DNA of 38,834 nucleotides, taken from positions 1-38,834 of the forward strand of contig QCGC01000012.1 in the NCBI GenBank assembly GCA_003278225.1, read 5' to 3'. This DNA comes from Prochlorococcus sp. AG-363-P01. GTDB taxonomy: Bacteria > Cyanobacteriota > Cyanobacteriia > PCC-6307 > Cyanobiaceae. Position 1 is the first letter of the stretch, and the number at the start of each line of letters is the position of its first letter. The notes beneath the pieces are model-generated. The model was not told where the DNA came from. It worked only from the letters and a program-made list of their open reading frames with translations, and searched no databases. A program made the translations under genes and the position numbers. This document shows positions 25,505 through 35,337 of this stretch, one piece after another.

Positions 25505-27178
25505 CTAGGTATCCATTGCAGTTAATAAAATTTCTGAGTCTGGATCCCAGAAATGATTCTGAAGCCAAAGCCTGAGGCTTTGCAAGCCAGCACCAGACTT
25601 AGCCGAGACATATATAACTTTTTCATTCAGCCTACTAATTGCATCAAGTGCACTACTGGAACAACAATCAATCTTATTAGCAATGACTTGCCGGGTGGAA
25701 TTCACTTCTAATGAGTCAAGTAGGTCATTGACAGTATTCAATTGAAATTGCCAATCAGGGTTAGATAGATCAACCATAACAAGTAATAAATCCGCCTCCA
25801 AAGTTTCTTCAAGTGTTGCTCTAAAAGCCTCCATTAAAGTAGAAGGTAATTCCGAAATGAACCCAACAGTATCAGTTATCAAAAGATCATTAGGAGCAGA
25901 ACCTTTCTGAGGCAAGACTAATCTCCTAGTAGTGGGATCTAAAGTTGCAAAGAGTTTATTTTCAGCCAAAACTCGCCCCTCCAAACTTAATCCACAAATG
26001 GCATTAAAAAGAGTAGATTTTCCTGCATTTGTATAACCAACCAAAGCTGCACAATTCATACCTCTCCTTCGACTTCGTATTTGAGTGCGGTGTTTTTTAA
26101 ACTGTTTTAACTCTTTTTCTAACCGCTCAATGCGATTAACAATTACTCTGCGATCTTTTTCTAACTGAGTTTCACCAGGACCTCTTGTACCAATACCTCC
26201 ACCCTGCCTGGAAAGGCTTTTACCACGTCCTACAAGCCTAGATTTTCTATAACGAAGTTGAGCAAGTTCAACCTGAAGGCGTCCTGTAGCCGTAGCAGCT
26301 CTTTGCGCAAAAATATCAAGAATTAATTCACTTCGATCCATGACTGGACAAGCCAAAAAATGCTCTAAATTCCTTGCTTGAGAAGCTGACAATTCTCGGT
26401 CTGTAATAACAAGAGAAGCATTTTCTTGCCTAACTTTCAACGCCACTTCTTGTAATTTCCCTTTGCCCCAAATTGTTTGCGAATGAGAGACCCCTTTCTT
26501 TTGACTTGCTATAGCTACTGGACAACCTCCTGCACTCCGCACCAACGCCTCCAATTCAGCTAAATTTCTCTCACTTCTGGCAAAATCATGACCAATTAAA
26601 GTTAACAATAATACCCGTTCTGTCCTATCAGATAAGGGAACTAAAGCCTTCTTTTCAATTGGATTAACCAGTTCGTGCCCTTTGCAAAGCTTACTCAGTT
26701 CACTTTTCTCAATAAGAGTCCAGCCTTTTTGTTGTTTATCATCAAAACACCAAAGTGAGGCAAGTCTCATGCCTCCGGCATCTCTAATTGGAGAAAATCG
26801 CAACCAAGAAACAGGAGCGAGATCCAAAGCGACAATTGCATCCTTTTGATCAGGACAAAGGTCTTTTTGATGCTCATGAAAAGGACAACTCACCAGCCGC
26901 CAATCTTTCGTCTTTCGCCTTCTAACCTCAGGAACATGTGATAACAACTTATCTGACTGATCTAAAGGACCAACCCAAAGAAGTCGACATAGTCCTCGAC
27001 CATCAATTATCAGGTGAAGAGGCTGCTTTAAAGCAAGAACCTCTTCTGCCAACTTTTCAAGAGTGAATTGATCTGCACCTTCATCAACGGGATGTCTTCG
27101 ATGCAAGAGACCTTCAAGACGACGCTGTTGTGAACGTCTAAGACCCGTAATTCTTCCTTTAAGATAGGCCTGTTTCAA
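25505..27178 (-). CDS. hflX: GTPase HflX
   Basis: HflX is a ribosome-associated GTPase that splits stalled or hibernating ribosomes. The 557 residues are longer than E. coli HflX (about 426) because of an N-terminal extension of roughly 150-190 residues with HLIIDGRGLCRLLWVGPL and a DUF-like region, which I believe is common in cyanobacteria. The HflX domain has GKGKLQEVAL, ARNLEHFLACPVMDRSELIL, RGPGETQLEKDRR, G1 GYTNAGKST, G3 DTVGF and G4 NKID. It overlaps the upstream dehydrogenase gene by 4 bases. Confidence 0.93.
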   Translation of the reverse strand: MKQAYLKGRITGLRRSQQRRLEGLLHRRHPVDEGADQFTLEKLAEEVLALKQPLHLIIDGRGLCRLLWVGPLDQSDKLLSHVPEVRRRKTKDWRLVSCPFHEHQKDLCPDQKDAIVALDLAPVSWLRFSPIRDAGGMRLASLWCFDDKQQKGWTLIEKSELSKLCKGHELVNPIEKKALVPLSDRTERVLLLTLIGHDFARSERNLAELEALVRSAGGCPVAIASQKKGVSHSQTIWGKGKLQEVALKVRQENASLVITDRELSASQARNLEHFLACPVMDRSELILDIFAQRAATATGRLQVELAQLRYRKSRLVGRGKSLSRQGGGIGTRGPGETQLEKDRRVIVNRIERLEKELKQFKKHRTQIRSRRRGMNCAALVGYTNAGKSTLFNAICGLSLEGRVLAENKLFATLDPTTRRLVLPQKGSAPNDLLITDTVGFISELPSTLMEAFRATLEETLEADLLLVMVDLSNPDWQFQLNTVNDLLDSLEVNSTRQVIANKIDCCSSSALDAISRLNEKVIYVSAKSGAGLQSLRLWLQNHFWDPDSEILLTAMDT

Positions 27179-28344
27179 GTGTCTAAGAAGCTGCCTCGAA
27201 GCAACAAGCTAACCAATAAAAGCCTTTGAATTTTTGCCCTGTAAATCAATCTGCGAATTAAAAATGCAAAGGTACCCGAAAGAGGAAAGCCCAACAGTTT
27301 AATTGTGGCATGACCTACTCCAAGACTGATCATTTCTCCATAATCAAAAAAATGAAATTGTTTGGGAATCTTCCCCGCTCTTAAGGCAATCAAAATTTTT
27401 GCAGCAGATTTACCCTGCTGTATAGCGACTTGAGCATTTAAAGGCCAAGAGCCCTTTGCACAACATGCAGCATCACCTAATGCAAAAGCATCTTTAAAGC
27501 CAATAATCTGCAAATATTTATTGATAAGGATTCTCCCTCGCTTCAAAGGAAATTCCTTGAACAAATTAGGAATATTAGCAGTGGTTCCCGCGGTCCATAC
27601 CACACCCTTATGAGCTAAGGAGAAAGTCTTAGGTTCTTGATTCTTATAACTTACACATAAAACTTTGTTGGAGCCAATTTTAAGAACCCTTGTTTCTAGA
27701 TGTATCTCTACATGACGCTTTCCTAAAGCCTTTTGAAGATTTCTTTGGTTAAATTTCTTTCCATAAGGTAAAGCATGTTTACCTGATTCAATCAAATGTA
27801 TCTGAGTATTGGCATCCACAAGATCAGCAAGTTTGCAAGCAAGTTCAACGCCAGTTGCTCCTCCCCCAACAACTACTAAACTTTTTTTTTCTTCTTGGCA
27901 ATCTTTTAGTTCATTAATTGTCTTTTTAAGTCGATCTACATCTTCTAAGGAATGAAAAGTAAAAGCATTTTCTCGTATACCTGGTACTCCCAAACAATTA
28001 GGAACTGAGCCAGTTGCTAGTACAACATATGAATAATTGAAAGATAGCCCTGAAGCAGTAAGTACTTTCTTCGCCTTGACATCAATTCTTTCTACATAGT
28101 CCTGAATCAACAAAACTCCTCGCCCTTTAAGCACAGACTTATAAGAAGGTGCCACTTGCCATAGTGATAGTTCCTCACTCAATAATTCATACAAAAAAGG
28201 GAAAAAAACAAACCTTGGACTAGGTTCAATCAAAATAATTGGTGGTCGCTGCAGGGATTGACTTAAAGCAAGCACAGTCGTCAATCCTGCAAATCCTCCT
28301 CCAATCACAACTACAGGGTCAAAATTTGAACAATTCGAGGCCAT
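27175..28344 (-). CDS. Type II NAD(P)H dehydrogenase (NdbB-like)
   Basis: A single-subunit flavoprotein that passes electrons from NAD(P)H to a quinone. I place the start at Met15 of the longer frame (ATG 28344; 389 aa) because the FAD fingerprint VVVIGGGFAGL then begins near residue 11. A second dinucleotide motif, LVVVGGGATGVELACKLA, binds NAD(P)H, and ALGDAAC sits at the FAD/quinone end. Cyanobacterial NdbB is reported to reduce demethylphylloquinone in vitamin K1 synthesis, a plausible role here, but a respiratory NDH-2 is the alternative. It overlaps hflX by 4 bases and diverges from cysH. Confidence 0.85.
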   Translation of the reverse strand: MASNCSNFDPVVVIGGGFAGLTTVLALSQSLQRPPIILIEPSPRFVFFPFLYELLSEELSLWQVAPSYKSVLKGRGVLLIQDYVERIDVKAKKVLTASGLSFNYSYVVLATGSVPNCLGVPGIRENAFTFHSLEDVDRLKKTINELKDCQEEKKSLVVVGGGATGVELACKLADLVDANTQIHLIESGKHALPYGKKFNQRNLQKALGKRHVEIHLETRVLKIGSNKVLCVSYKNQEPKTFSLAHKGVVWTAGTTANIPNLFKEFPLKRGRILINKYLQIIGFKDAFALGDAACCAKGSWPLNAQVAIQQGKSAAKILIALRAGKIPKQFHFFDYGEMISLGVGHATIKLLGFPLSGTFAFLIRRLIYRAKIQRLLLVSLLLRGSFLDT

Positions 28345-28467
28345 AAGTGGTGGGCCTGGGATTATTTTTGAATCGAAACAGTTCAATATAAGGACATTAC
28401 ATTGGATAATGGCTAAATGCCTGAAAGATTTAAATCAGAAGCTTCTAAGCGCAAGCATTAGGGGAAA

Positions 28468-29202
28468 ATGAATATGCCAGACATCATGAAAATGCCTCTA
28501 GAGGAAGCTCGCAATCATTTAAGTCAACTCAGTGCCGAAGGAAGACTTATCTGGGCTTCCCAACAATATGAAGCAGGTTTTGTTCTAACGACAAGTTTTG
28601 GAATTCAATCAGCAGTCATGCTTCACATGATTCAACAGCTGAAAAGCAAAAACACAATACCCATCATTTGGATTGATACTGGTTACTTGCCCGTAGAAAC
28701 CTATTGCTATGCAGAGAAACTGACTAATCAACTGAATCTAAATCTTCAGGTCTTTCAAAGCCCAATCTCCCCAGCAAGAATGGAAGCTTTATATGGAAAG
28801 CTTTGGGAAACAAATTCTTTGAAAGACATCGAAAAATATCACTTAATTCGCAAGGTCAAGCCATTGGAACAAGCACTAAATGATCTCAATGTTGAATGCT
28901 GGGCCAGTGGCGTTCGTGGCGGTCAAACAGAGCATCGCCGATCAATGACTGTAATAGATGAAATTCGTGGTCGTCTCTCACTAAGACCTCTTCTCGAATG
29001 GACCAATAAAGATATTTTTTATTACATGGAAGAACATAATTTACCTCAACATCCCCTTTTTGAAAAAGGGTACTCATCAGTAGGAGATTGGCACTCAAGC
29101 GAACCCGAAGGTAAGGAAATAAAAGGGCGAGAAACACGATTTGGTGGGTTAAAACAAGAATGTGGTATCCATGTTCAAGGATTGATGGGAGAAGGTATCT
29201 AA
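28468..29202 (+). CDS. cysH: Phosphoadenylylsulfate reductase
   Basis: CysH reduces activated sulfate (PAPS or APS) to sulfite in assimilatory sulfur metabolism. The 244 residues carry the PP-loop LTTSFGIQSAV, IIWIDTGYLP, GVRGGQTEHRR and the catalytic-cysteine tail KQECGIHV. The two cysteine pairs that bind a 4Fe-4S cluster in APS-type enzymes are absent (HLIRKVKPL and SVGDWHSS stand where they would be), so it is predicted to use PAPS with thioredoxin. The next gene, coaX, starts 2 bases after the stop, so they are likely one operon. Confidence 0.93.
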   Translation: MNMPDIMKMPLEEARNHLSQLSAEGRLIWASQQYEAGFVLTTSFGIQSAVMLHMIQQLKSKNTIPIIWIDTGYLPVETYCYAEKLTNQLNLNLQVFQSPISPARMEALYGKLWETNSLKDIEKYHLIRKVKPLEQALNDLNVECWASGVRGGQTEHRRSMTVIDEIRGRLSLRPLLEWTNKDIFYYMEEHNLPQHPLFEKGYSSVGDWHSSEPEGKEIKGRETRFGGLKQECGIHVQGLMGEGI

Positions 29203-29204
29203 TA

Positions 29205-29906
29205 GTGAAAGGCAAAAAGTGTTGCCTTCTAATTGGCAATAGTCGATGGCATTGGGCAATAAAAGAAGATAAAGCATGGAATTTTTACCACACCCCTCCG
29301 GCTAGTCAAAAGTTTTCATCTTTAGAAATTCCTTTAACAGCCTGGGCAGCCGTTGGAGTAATACCGAAACATCCTTCACTAAAGCCTTCCAAGCGTCTAC
29401 AAAGCAAAGATATTCCTATCAAAAACATGCCTAATTGGATAGGAATTGATCGAGCGTTGGCAAGCTGGGGAGCTTTAAAAAAAATAAAATCTACTGGAAT
29501 CAATTCCTCTGGGCTGCTTATAGCTGATGCAGGAACCGTTCTAAGCCTTAATCGATTGACAGCAAATCATGAATTCGCAGGTGGCCAATTAATACCAGGG
29601 TTACAGCTGCAGTTAACTGCTATGGCCACAGGAGCTCAGAACTTAAATAATCCAGGACTTAGTTCATCTACACCAGCACAATTTCCTTTTGAAACTGCAG
29701 AAGCAATGCAACGAGGAAGTATTCAAGCTTTAGTTGGCACTCTTATGGAGGCAATCAATAAAACAAATGCACCTCTATGGTTATGTGGAGGCGATGCTCC
29801 CACTCTAATTCAAGAGCTCCGAGAACGCAATGTAGCTGTACTCCACCACCCCAACCTGGTACTAGAAGGAATGGTGGATATACAAGACAAACTCAATCAA
29901 GACTAA
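29205..29906 (+). CDS. coaX: Type III pantothenate kinase
   Basis: CoaX phosphorylates pantothenate, the first step of coenzyme A synthesis. I choose the GTG at 29205 (233 aa), 2 bases after cysH; the upstream ATG at 29160 would put 43 bases inside cysH. The sequence shows the phosphate loop LLIGNSRWHWA, the catalytic DAGTVLSLNRL segment, GGQLIPGLQLQLTAM and the end motif LCGGDAPTL. The family uses a DxGNS-type loop; here the first Asp is replaced by Leu-Ile, a small departure worth noting. It converges on bcp with a 14-base overlap. Confidence 0.85.
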   Translation: MKGKKCCLLIGNSRWHWAIKEDKAWNFYHTPPASQKFSSLEIPLTAWAAVGVIPKHPSLKPSKRLQSKDIPIKNMPNWIGIDRALASWGALKKIKSTGINSSGLLIADAGTVLSLNRLTANHEFAGGQLIPGLQLQLTAMATGAQNLNNPGLSSSTPAQFPFETAEAMQRGSIQALVGTLMEAINKTNAPLWLCGGDAPTLIQELRERNVAVLHHPNLVLEGMVDIQDKLNQD

Positions 29907-30360
29907 GATCTGTAAGGATCTGATCAGCCATACAATCTGCCTTTACTTTTAAATATATAAGTTGGATTTTTCCTAGTGGATCAATTACAAAAGTATGTCT
30001 CATCATCCCCATATATTCTCTACCCATAAACTTTTTCAATCCATAACTTTCATACTTAGTAGCGACAAGACAAGGTTCAGGATCAGTTAAAAGAGTGAAA
30101 GGTAAATCATGCTTTTGAATAAACTTTAAATGGGACTGGGAACCATCTTTACTTATTCCAAGAACTTTTATTTGATTTGCAGCAAAGATTTCCCAACGAT
30201 CACGAAAATTACAAGCTTCTTTTGTACAACCCGGGGTCTGATCTTTTGGATAAAAGTAGATCACAACTCTTTGGCCTTTCAGTGATGAGAGGGTTAACGG
30301 AATGCCATCCTGGGAAGGGAGTGTGAAGTCTGGTGCTAAATCACCAATTTGCAAAGTCAT
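29893..30360 (-). CDS. bcp: Peroxiredoxin of the Bcp/PrxQ type
   Basis: A thiol peroxidase of the PrxQ/Bcp group that removes hydroperoxides using thioredoxin. I chose ATG 30360 (155 aa), where the conserved LQIGDLAPDFTLPSQDG opening begins; the frame is open to 30435 but that runs into the divergent gene. The active site is YPKDQTPGCTKEACNFRD, with peroxidatic Cys in GCTKEAC and the resolving Cys five residues later, as in atypical two-Cys PrxQ. The 3' end overlaps coaX by 14 bases. It diverges from the phosphopantetheinyl transferase gene. Confidence 0.92.
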   Translation of the reverse strand: MTLQIGDLAPDFTLPSQDGIPLTLSSLKGQRVVIYFYPKDQTPGCTKEACNFRDRWEIFAANQIKVLGISKDGSQSHLKFIQKHDLPFTLLTDPEPCLVATKYESYGLKKFMGREYMGMMRHTFVIDPLGKIQLIYLKVKADCMADQILTDLSLD

Positions 30361-30413
30361 TGCCAACAAGACTAAAAAGAAAGCCAAGCGTACTGGCCCT
30401 TTGGCTTTTGCCA

Positions 30414-31025
30414 ATGGATGCCCCGCTAAAACCAATCACATGGGAAGAAGAAAAATATACATTTGAATTATCACAAAAGAAATCAAAGCAATACCTTCAT
30501 TCGAGGGGATATGTACGTGAAGCATTATCTGAAGTATTGCGTGTGCCTGCGTTAGACATACCTTTGTATGCGCCTCCTGGAAAACCTCCTAAACTTGCAG
30601 AGGGATGGGGACATGTAAGTTTTAGCCATTGTTGTGATGCACTTCTAATTGGTTGGTCTCCAACAGCAATTGGAGTTGATATTGAAAGAGCAGATAGACC
30701 TTTTAAAGCTGATCAACTAAGTCAGCGATACTTTTCTGAGCAAGAAAACAAAATTTTGAGCACACTCCAAGGAGAAAAATTACGTGCTGCAGTTCTGGAG
30801 CAATGGGTAAATAAGGAAGCTGCTATTAAATGGCAAAGAGGGAAACTCTCAGTAGACATTAGACAATGGTACTTTTGCAAAAATTCTGACTTAGCTATTC
30901 ATAAAAAATGTGGGTATAGAGTAGGGTTTAGCAGCTTATACTTTAATGATTGGTATATGGCAGTAACATTTAATAAAAATATCCATAACAATCATCAACT
31001 AATAATCTGCAAAGAATCTATATAA
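30414..31025 (+). CDS. 4'-phosphopantetheinyl transferase (Sfp-type)
   Basis: This enzyme moves 4'-phosphopantetheine from CoA onto carrier proteins. Start chosen at ATG 30414 (203 aa), 53 bases from the bcp start. The two halves of the Sfp fold are visible: YAPPGKPPKLAEGWGHVSFS with the substrate-binding SHCCDALL, AIGVDIERADR with the first Mg2+-binding Asp, and WVNKEAAIKW, the WxxKEA motif. It is likely the single Sfp-like enzyme modifying the fatty-acid acyl carrier protein, as HetI/Sfp-type proteins do in cyanobacteria. Placing it near coaX groups two CoA-linked genes, but they are on a different transcript. Confidence 0.9.
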   Translation: MDAPLKPITWEEEKYTFELSQKKSKQYLHSRGYVREALSEVLRVPALDIPLYAPPGKPPKLAEGWGHVSFSHCCDALLIGWSPTAIGVDIERADRPFKADQLSQRYFSEQENKILSTLQGEKLRAAVLEQWVNKEAAIKWQRGKLSVDIRQWYFCKNSDLAIHKKCGYRVGFSSLYFNDWYMAVTFNKNIHNNHQLIICKESI

Positions 31026-31067
31026 AGTAATTATCCAATTTCTATTTGTATAAATCATAACTACTGA

Positions 31068-33269
31068 TCAAATCTCTAATCTACCTACAATTTTGATATT
31101 GCTTAAGCTTTGAGGGAGCTGCTTACCTAGTAATGCTTTTAAAAGCCTTCGAATTGATTCTACATGTTGATTTGATACATTCTTATCCAAGAAATTACGA
31201 TATGAGCTTCCAATCTCAAACCACCTTCTCTCAAGTTTATTATCAATCCTTATTGTAAAAGATTCATCCCATACCTCAGTTTCTAATGACCATCCAAGCT
31301 CCTCCAATTTTTCCATGAATAAGAAATCTTTACGTTGAGCTTTAAAGTAACTCTGTTCCAATTCAACCAAGTTATGCAAAAGATCATTATCTATTGTATT
31401 TCTCTGGCTATCTGAAAGTATTTCAAGGAGAGATTGTGCTGGTCCTTTCAATGGAAAGCTCATTAACAATCTCAAACCTGTATTTGGAGTACATCTACTA
31501 GTTATAATTTGCCACATTTTATTATTATCTTTTTTAATCAAGTCCTGATTATAAATTCTTCCACCAATCCATTCAAAATAATGTTCATCTGATAATTGGT
31601 CAAAAGGATTCTTACTAGCATTTATCAAAACTGGACGATAGAGACAATCCAAAACTTCCAACTCGGCAGATAGACGAGACGTTTCATTTAGAGAGCTAGA
31701 AAGAATAGTTACACCACCTTCAGGTGAAGCTCGAAGAGGAGTAAGCGCCCAAAGCAAGGAATTTCCAACTACCAAAACGCGATCATGGCGCTGCAATAGA
31801 GCACCAGACCATAACTTTGCTAGAAGTTGCTGGAATCTATTTCCTTCCTGATTAATCTGACGCTGAAACCATCTCTCAAGCACAGGTGTTTGAGGTCCAC
31901 TTGTCAGTAATAAAGGGTTTTCCTGAGATGCTTCCAAAGCAGCAGCAAATTGAGCTGCTCTTCTATCCAGCATCTTTAAACGTCTTTCTCCTTCCCAACC
32001 TTGATCACTTGGTTTCCAAAAAACTTGTCCTTGAAGTGCAGTCGGTAGATATTGCTGATTTACCCAATGCTCTGAAAAGGAATGTGGATATTTGTAGCCA
32101 ATGCCATCTCCAAAGGCAACCCTATCTCTATGCCCATCACAGAGATGACTTGGAACCTCCTGAGCTTGGGCAGCACGCAAGGTTTTTTGAGCTTCAAAGA
32201 AGCCTAAAATACTATTGCTTTTATTGGTTGACGCTAAATAGAGGGCTGCTTGGGCCAACAGATAAAGTCCTTCTGGTAATCCAACTCTTTCAAAAGCAGC
32301 TGCACAAGACTCAACCACAACAATTGCTTGAGGGTCTGCCAAGCCAACATCTTCTGCTGATGCAATCAACATTCGTCGAAAAATAAATCTAGGATTCTCC
32401 CCAGCATCAATCATCCGAGACAGCCAAAACAAGGCAGCATCAGGGTCTGAGCCACGCAAGGATTTAATAAAAGCACTAATAGTGTCAAAATGCGCATCGC
32501 CTTGCTTGTCATATAGAACTGCACGCTCCTGAATAGACTCCTCTGCAATTGCAAGGTCAATATTTATATATCCCTTATCATCTGTTGCTGTGCTTTCCAC
32601 AGCCAATTCAAGAGCATTAAGCAAACTACGAGCATCTCCGTTAGCTACATCCACCAAATGATCAGAAGCCTCGTTTGTAATTTTGATTTTTCTATCGCCA
32701 TAGCCTTGCTGATCATCAGTTAAAGCACGATTGATAAGCTTTTTTAAATCATTGGGTTCCAAATGTTTGAGCCTGAAAAGTCTCGAACGACTAACTAAAG
32801 CCTTATTAACCTCAAAGTATGGGTTTTCAGTTGTAGCTCCTATCAAGGTAACCGTACCGTTTTCCACCCACGGCAAGAGAGCATCTTGCTGAGCACTATT
32901 AAAGCGATGTACCTCATCAATAAAAAGAATGGTTTTCAAACCATATCTTTCCAACCTTTTCTTCGCTTCATCTACTTCAAAACGCAGTTCTTTGATCCCA
33001 GACAAAACTGCATTTAAAACACTAAAGTGTGAGCGAGTATTAAGTGCAATAATCCTAGCCAAGGTTGTTTTACCAACACCAGGAGGTCCATGCAAAAGCA
33101 AATTGCCTACTCGATCTGCAGCAATAGCTCTACGCAAGAGACGACCCTCGGCTAGGATTGCAGTCTGACCAACAAAATCATCTAAGGTCTTGGGTCGAAG
33201 ACGTTCAGCCAATGGAGCATTCAACTGAAGATATTGTTCCCCTTGATATGTAAAAAGATCTTTTATCAA
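31068..33269 (-). CDS. rarA: RarA ATPase fused to a methyltransferase-like C-terminal domain
   Basis: RarA (MgsA) is an AAA+ ATPase acting at stalled replication forks. Residues 1 to about 430 are RarA: Walker [11 protein letters not shown] (61-70), Walker [12 protein letters not shown], sensor 1 IGATTENP, arginine-finger region and the tetramerisation part ([20 protein letters not shown]). The remaining 300 residues are not in standard RarA. They contain [20 protein letters not shown] and [19 protein letters not shown], which look like a Rossmann SAM-binding start. The same fusion is known from cyanobacteria as a RarA/unknown-domain protein (PRK13341). Whether the domain binds SAM is not shown. 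An isolated gene, 142 bases from the pgm stop. Confidence 0.93.
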   Translation of the reverse strand: MIKDLFTYQGEQYLQLNAPLAERLRPKTLDDFVGQTAILAEGRLLRRAIAADRVGNLLLHGPPGVGKTTLARIIALNTRSHFSVLNAVLSGIKELRFEVDEAKKRLERYGLKTILFIDEVHRFNSAQQDALLPWVENGTVTLIGATTENPYFEVNKALVSRSRLFRLKHLEPNDLKKLINRALTDDQQGYGDRKIKITNEASDHLVDVANGDARSLLNALELAVESTATDDKGYINIDLAIAEESIQERAVLYDKQGDAHFDTISAFIKSLRGSDPDAALFWLSRMIDAGENPRFIFRRMLIASAEDVGLADPQAIVVVESCAAAFERVGLPEGLYLLAQAALYLASTNKSNSILGFFEAQKTLRAAQAQEVPSHLCDGHRDRVAFGDGIGYKYPHSFSEHWVNQQYLPTALQGQVFWKPSDQGWEGERRLKMLDRRAAQFAAALEASQENPLLLTSGPQTPVLERWFQRQINQEGNRFQQLLAKLWSGALLQRHDRVLVVGNSLLWALTPLRASPEGGVTILSSSLNETSRLSAELEVLDCLYRPVLINASKNPFDQLSDEHYFEWIGGRIYNQDLIKKDNNKMWQIITSRCTPNTGLRLLMSFPLKGPAQSLLEILSDSQRNTIDNDLLHNLVELEQSYFKAQRKDFLFMEKLEELGWSLETEVWDESFTIRIDNKLERRWFEIGSSYRNFLDKNVSNQHVESIRRLLKALLGKQLPQSLSNIKIVGRLEI

Positions 33270-33411
33270 TATTGGCTAAATTCGCATAAGTATTCTGGCC
33301 CTAATGAGAATTATTTTAAAAAAAGTTTTGTGCATCGAAACTTACTTTTATCAAATACTAGGCATATAAAAAAATCATTAACTCAATAAATATAAGCCCA
33401 ACGTTAAAAAT

Positions 33412-35076
33412 TCAAGTGATGACAGTAGGTTTAGCCATCCCAGTAAGCTTAGTTATATTAGCTAATTGATCAATTTCTGTAATTAAGCCAAGCAATGCTT
33501 GTTGAGGGTTTTGAGTCAAATCACCATTAGATTCAACAAAGCGCTCTAAGTACACACGTAGGGTTGCCCCCTTAGTACCAGTTCCAGAAAGGCGCAAAAT
33601 CACCCTGCTTCCATCATTTAAAAGAATCCGTAAACCTTGCCCATCAGTTATTGAACTATCAACAGGATCTTGATAACTAAAATTATCTGCATGCTTAATA
33701 GAACTTCCTGCAAAAGAGTTCCCAATCAATTTCGGAAGCTTTAACTCAAGTGACTCATAAAGATCATTCGCTATCTCACTAGAAATGGATTCATAATCAT
33801 GTCTGGAATAGTAATGGCGACCAAATCGTCTCCAATGTTGCGACATTAATTCTGATACTGAACATTTCTTTTCTGCGAGAATCTGCAACCAAAAAAGTAC
33901 TGCCCATAATCCATCTTTTTCCCTTACATGGTCACTCCCAGTACCAAAACTTTCCTCACCACAAAGTGTAATCTGACCAGAATCCAAAAGATTTCCAAAA
34001 AATTTCCATCCTGTTGGTGTTTCAAAGCAACATATACCCAAATCTTGAGCAACTACATCTACAGCAGCACTAGTAGGCATTGATCGTGCTACCCCAGCCA
34101 AGCCAGTAGCGTAAGCAGGAACACACGTGGCATTCGCAGTTAATACTGCCAAGCTATCGCTAGGGTTCACAAAACAGCCTCGGCCAAGAATCATATTGCG
34201 ATCTCCATCACCATCACAAGCAGCACCAAAAGCATAGGAGTTTCCGATCAGCAGCAAGTCAGCCAATTCTTTTGCATAAGTAAGGTTTGGATCTGGGTGA
34301 CAACCACCAAAGTCTGACAAAGGTATACCATTTCTAACAGTGCCAACTGGAGCCTGAAGAATCCCTTCGAATAATCGAGTTGCATAAGGACCAGTAACAG
34401 CATTTAGTGCATCAAAGGCAATAGGAAAGTTATGACTTATAAAAGAACTGATCCGATCAAAATCAAACAATTTCTGCATCAAGTCTATGTAATCTTCTAC
34501 ACCATCTATAACTTCTACTCTCATTCCGAAAATCGAATGCTGGCCAATCGAACTAAGAGATATTGGAGCCGAGTCAATTATTTTGTATTCACTTAGGGTT
34601 TGAGTACAAGCATAAATTGCATTAGTTAAAGATTCAGGAGCAGGACCACCATTAGCCCCATTGACTTTCACTCCAAAGTCACCATCGGGACCACCTGAAT
34701 TATGGCTAGCGGAAAGAATAATTCCACCGATCGCATTGTTTTGACGAATTAAATGAGATCCAGCTGGGGTTGAAAGAATTCCATCTGTAGTTGTTATAAC
34801 TTTTTCCACTCCATGAGCAGCTGCCATTCGAAGAATGACATCAATAGCTCGTTTATTCCCATACCTACCATCTCCACCTAAGACCAAAGTTCCACCATTT
34901 ACGCCGGGAAGTATTTGAAAAATGGCTTCAACAAAACTTTCAAGATAATGAAGTTCTTCAAATCGTCTAGAGCTCTTTCTTAAGCCTGAAGTGCCAGGTT
35001 TCTGATCAGAAAAAGGTGCGGAAAGTTGCACCTTCTTTATCTCTCCAGGTTGAGAAGGAAAAATTGAACTTGACAT
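33412..35076 (-). CDS. pgm: Phosphoglucomutase, alpha-D-glucose specific
   Basis: Interconverts glucose-1-phosphate and glucose-6-phosphate, linking glycogen and central carbon flow. The 554 residues carry the catalytic serine loop ILSASHNSGGPDGDFGVK, the Mg2+ loop CDGDGDRNMILG, the sugar loop CGEESFGTGSDH and the phosphate-binding end RLSGTGTKGATLRVYLE. The length and the SASHNSGGP form mark the long eukaryote-like Pgm group rather than PGM/PMM. The next minus-strand gene upstream is a 56-residue membrane protein; a stem lies between them. Confidence 0.95.
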   Translation of the reverse strand: MSSSIFPSQPGEIKKVQLSAPFSDQKPGTSGLRKSSRRFEELHYLESFVEAIFQILPGVNGGTLVLGGDGRYGNKRAIDVILRMAAAHGVEKVITTTDGILSTPAGSHLIRQNNAIGGIILSASHNSGGPDGDFGVKVNGANGGPAPESLTNAIYACTQTLSEYKIIDSAPISLSSIGQHSIFGMRVEVIDGVEDYIDLMQKLFDFDRISSFISHNFPIAFDALNAVTGPYATRLFEGILQAPVGTVRNGIPLSDFGGCHPDPNLTYAKELADLLLIGNSYAFGAACDGDGDRNMILGRGCFVNPSDSLAVLTANATCVPAYATGLAGVARSMPTSAAVDVVAQDLGICCFETPTGWKFFGNLLDSGQITLCGEESFGTGSDHVREKDGLWAVLFWLQILAEKKCSVSELMSQHWRRFGRHYYSRHDYESISSEIANDLYESLELKLPKLIGNSFAGSSIKHADNFSYQDPVDSSITDGQGLRILLNDGSRVILRLSGTGTKGATLRVYLERFVESNGDLTQNPQQALLGLITEIDQLANITKLTGMAKPTVIT

Positions 35077-35110
35077 TAATAAAGCAAAGAGTTTTAAGAA
35101 ATAACTAGCT

Positions 35111-35138
35111 CACTAAAACTTTTAAAAAGTTTTTAGTG
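35111..35138 (-). terminator. Stem-loop after the 56-residue gene, possible terminator
   Basis: The arms CACTAAAACTTTT (35111-35123) and AAAAGTTTTTAGTG (35125-35138) pair with one bulged base. The stem begins 4 bases after the stop of the small membrane gene read on the minus strand. There is no clean T-run after it, so termination is uncertain; a mere A/T-rich stem is the alternative. Confidence 0.35.
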
Positions 35139-35142
35139 CCTG

Positions 35143-35313
35143 TCAGTGAGGCATTTCTGATGTACTAAGCATTATCGCAAACCAAAGTATAGTTAAGAAA
35201 ACTGCTGTTAAAACACCAGGGGCAATACCAAACCAAGAGATTACCAATGGAACAACTAGTGGAAAAAGAATCGCTCCAGCTAAAGGTGTAAAAGCAACAA
35301 ATAATCGCAACAT
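35143..35313 (-). CDS. Small two-helix membrane protein, 56 aa
   Basis: A short frame from ATG 35313 to TGA 35143. It encodes two hydrophobic segments (LFVAFTPLAGAILFPLVVPL and ISWFGIAPGVLTAVFLTILW) and a polar end, LSTSEMPH. The helix-turn-helix layout and the conserved-looking SEMPH tail suggest a real gene; I recall similar small cyanobacterial proteins but no function. It lies 24 bases downstream of the DUF4912 gene on the same strand, so it is probably cotranscribed with it. Confidence 0.65.
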   Translation of the reverse strand: MLRLFVAFTPLAGAILFPLVVPLVISWFGIAPGVLTAVFLTILWFAIMLSTSEMPH

Positions 35314-35337
35314 CTTAAATAGTCGAACTTTGCTTAA

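Noticed and set aside
31886-32386. 166-codon plus-strand open frame inside the RarA gene
   Set aside because: Antisense to the conserved RarA ATPase part, with no recognisable motif and no gene-like spacing.
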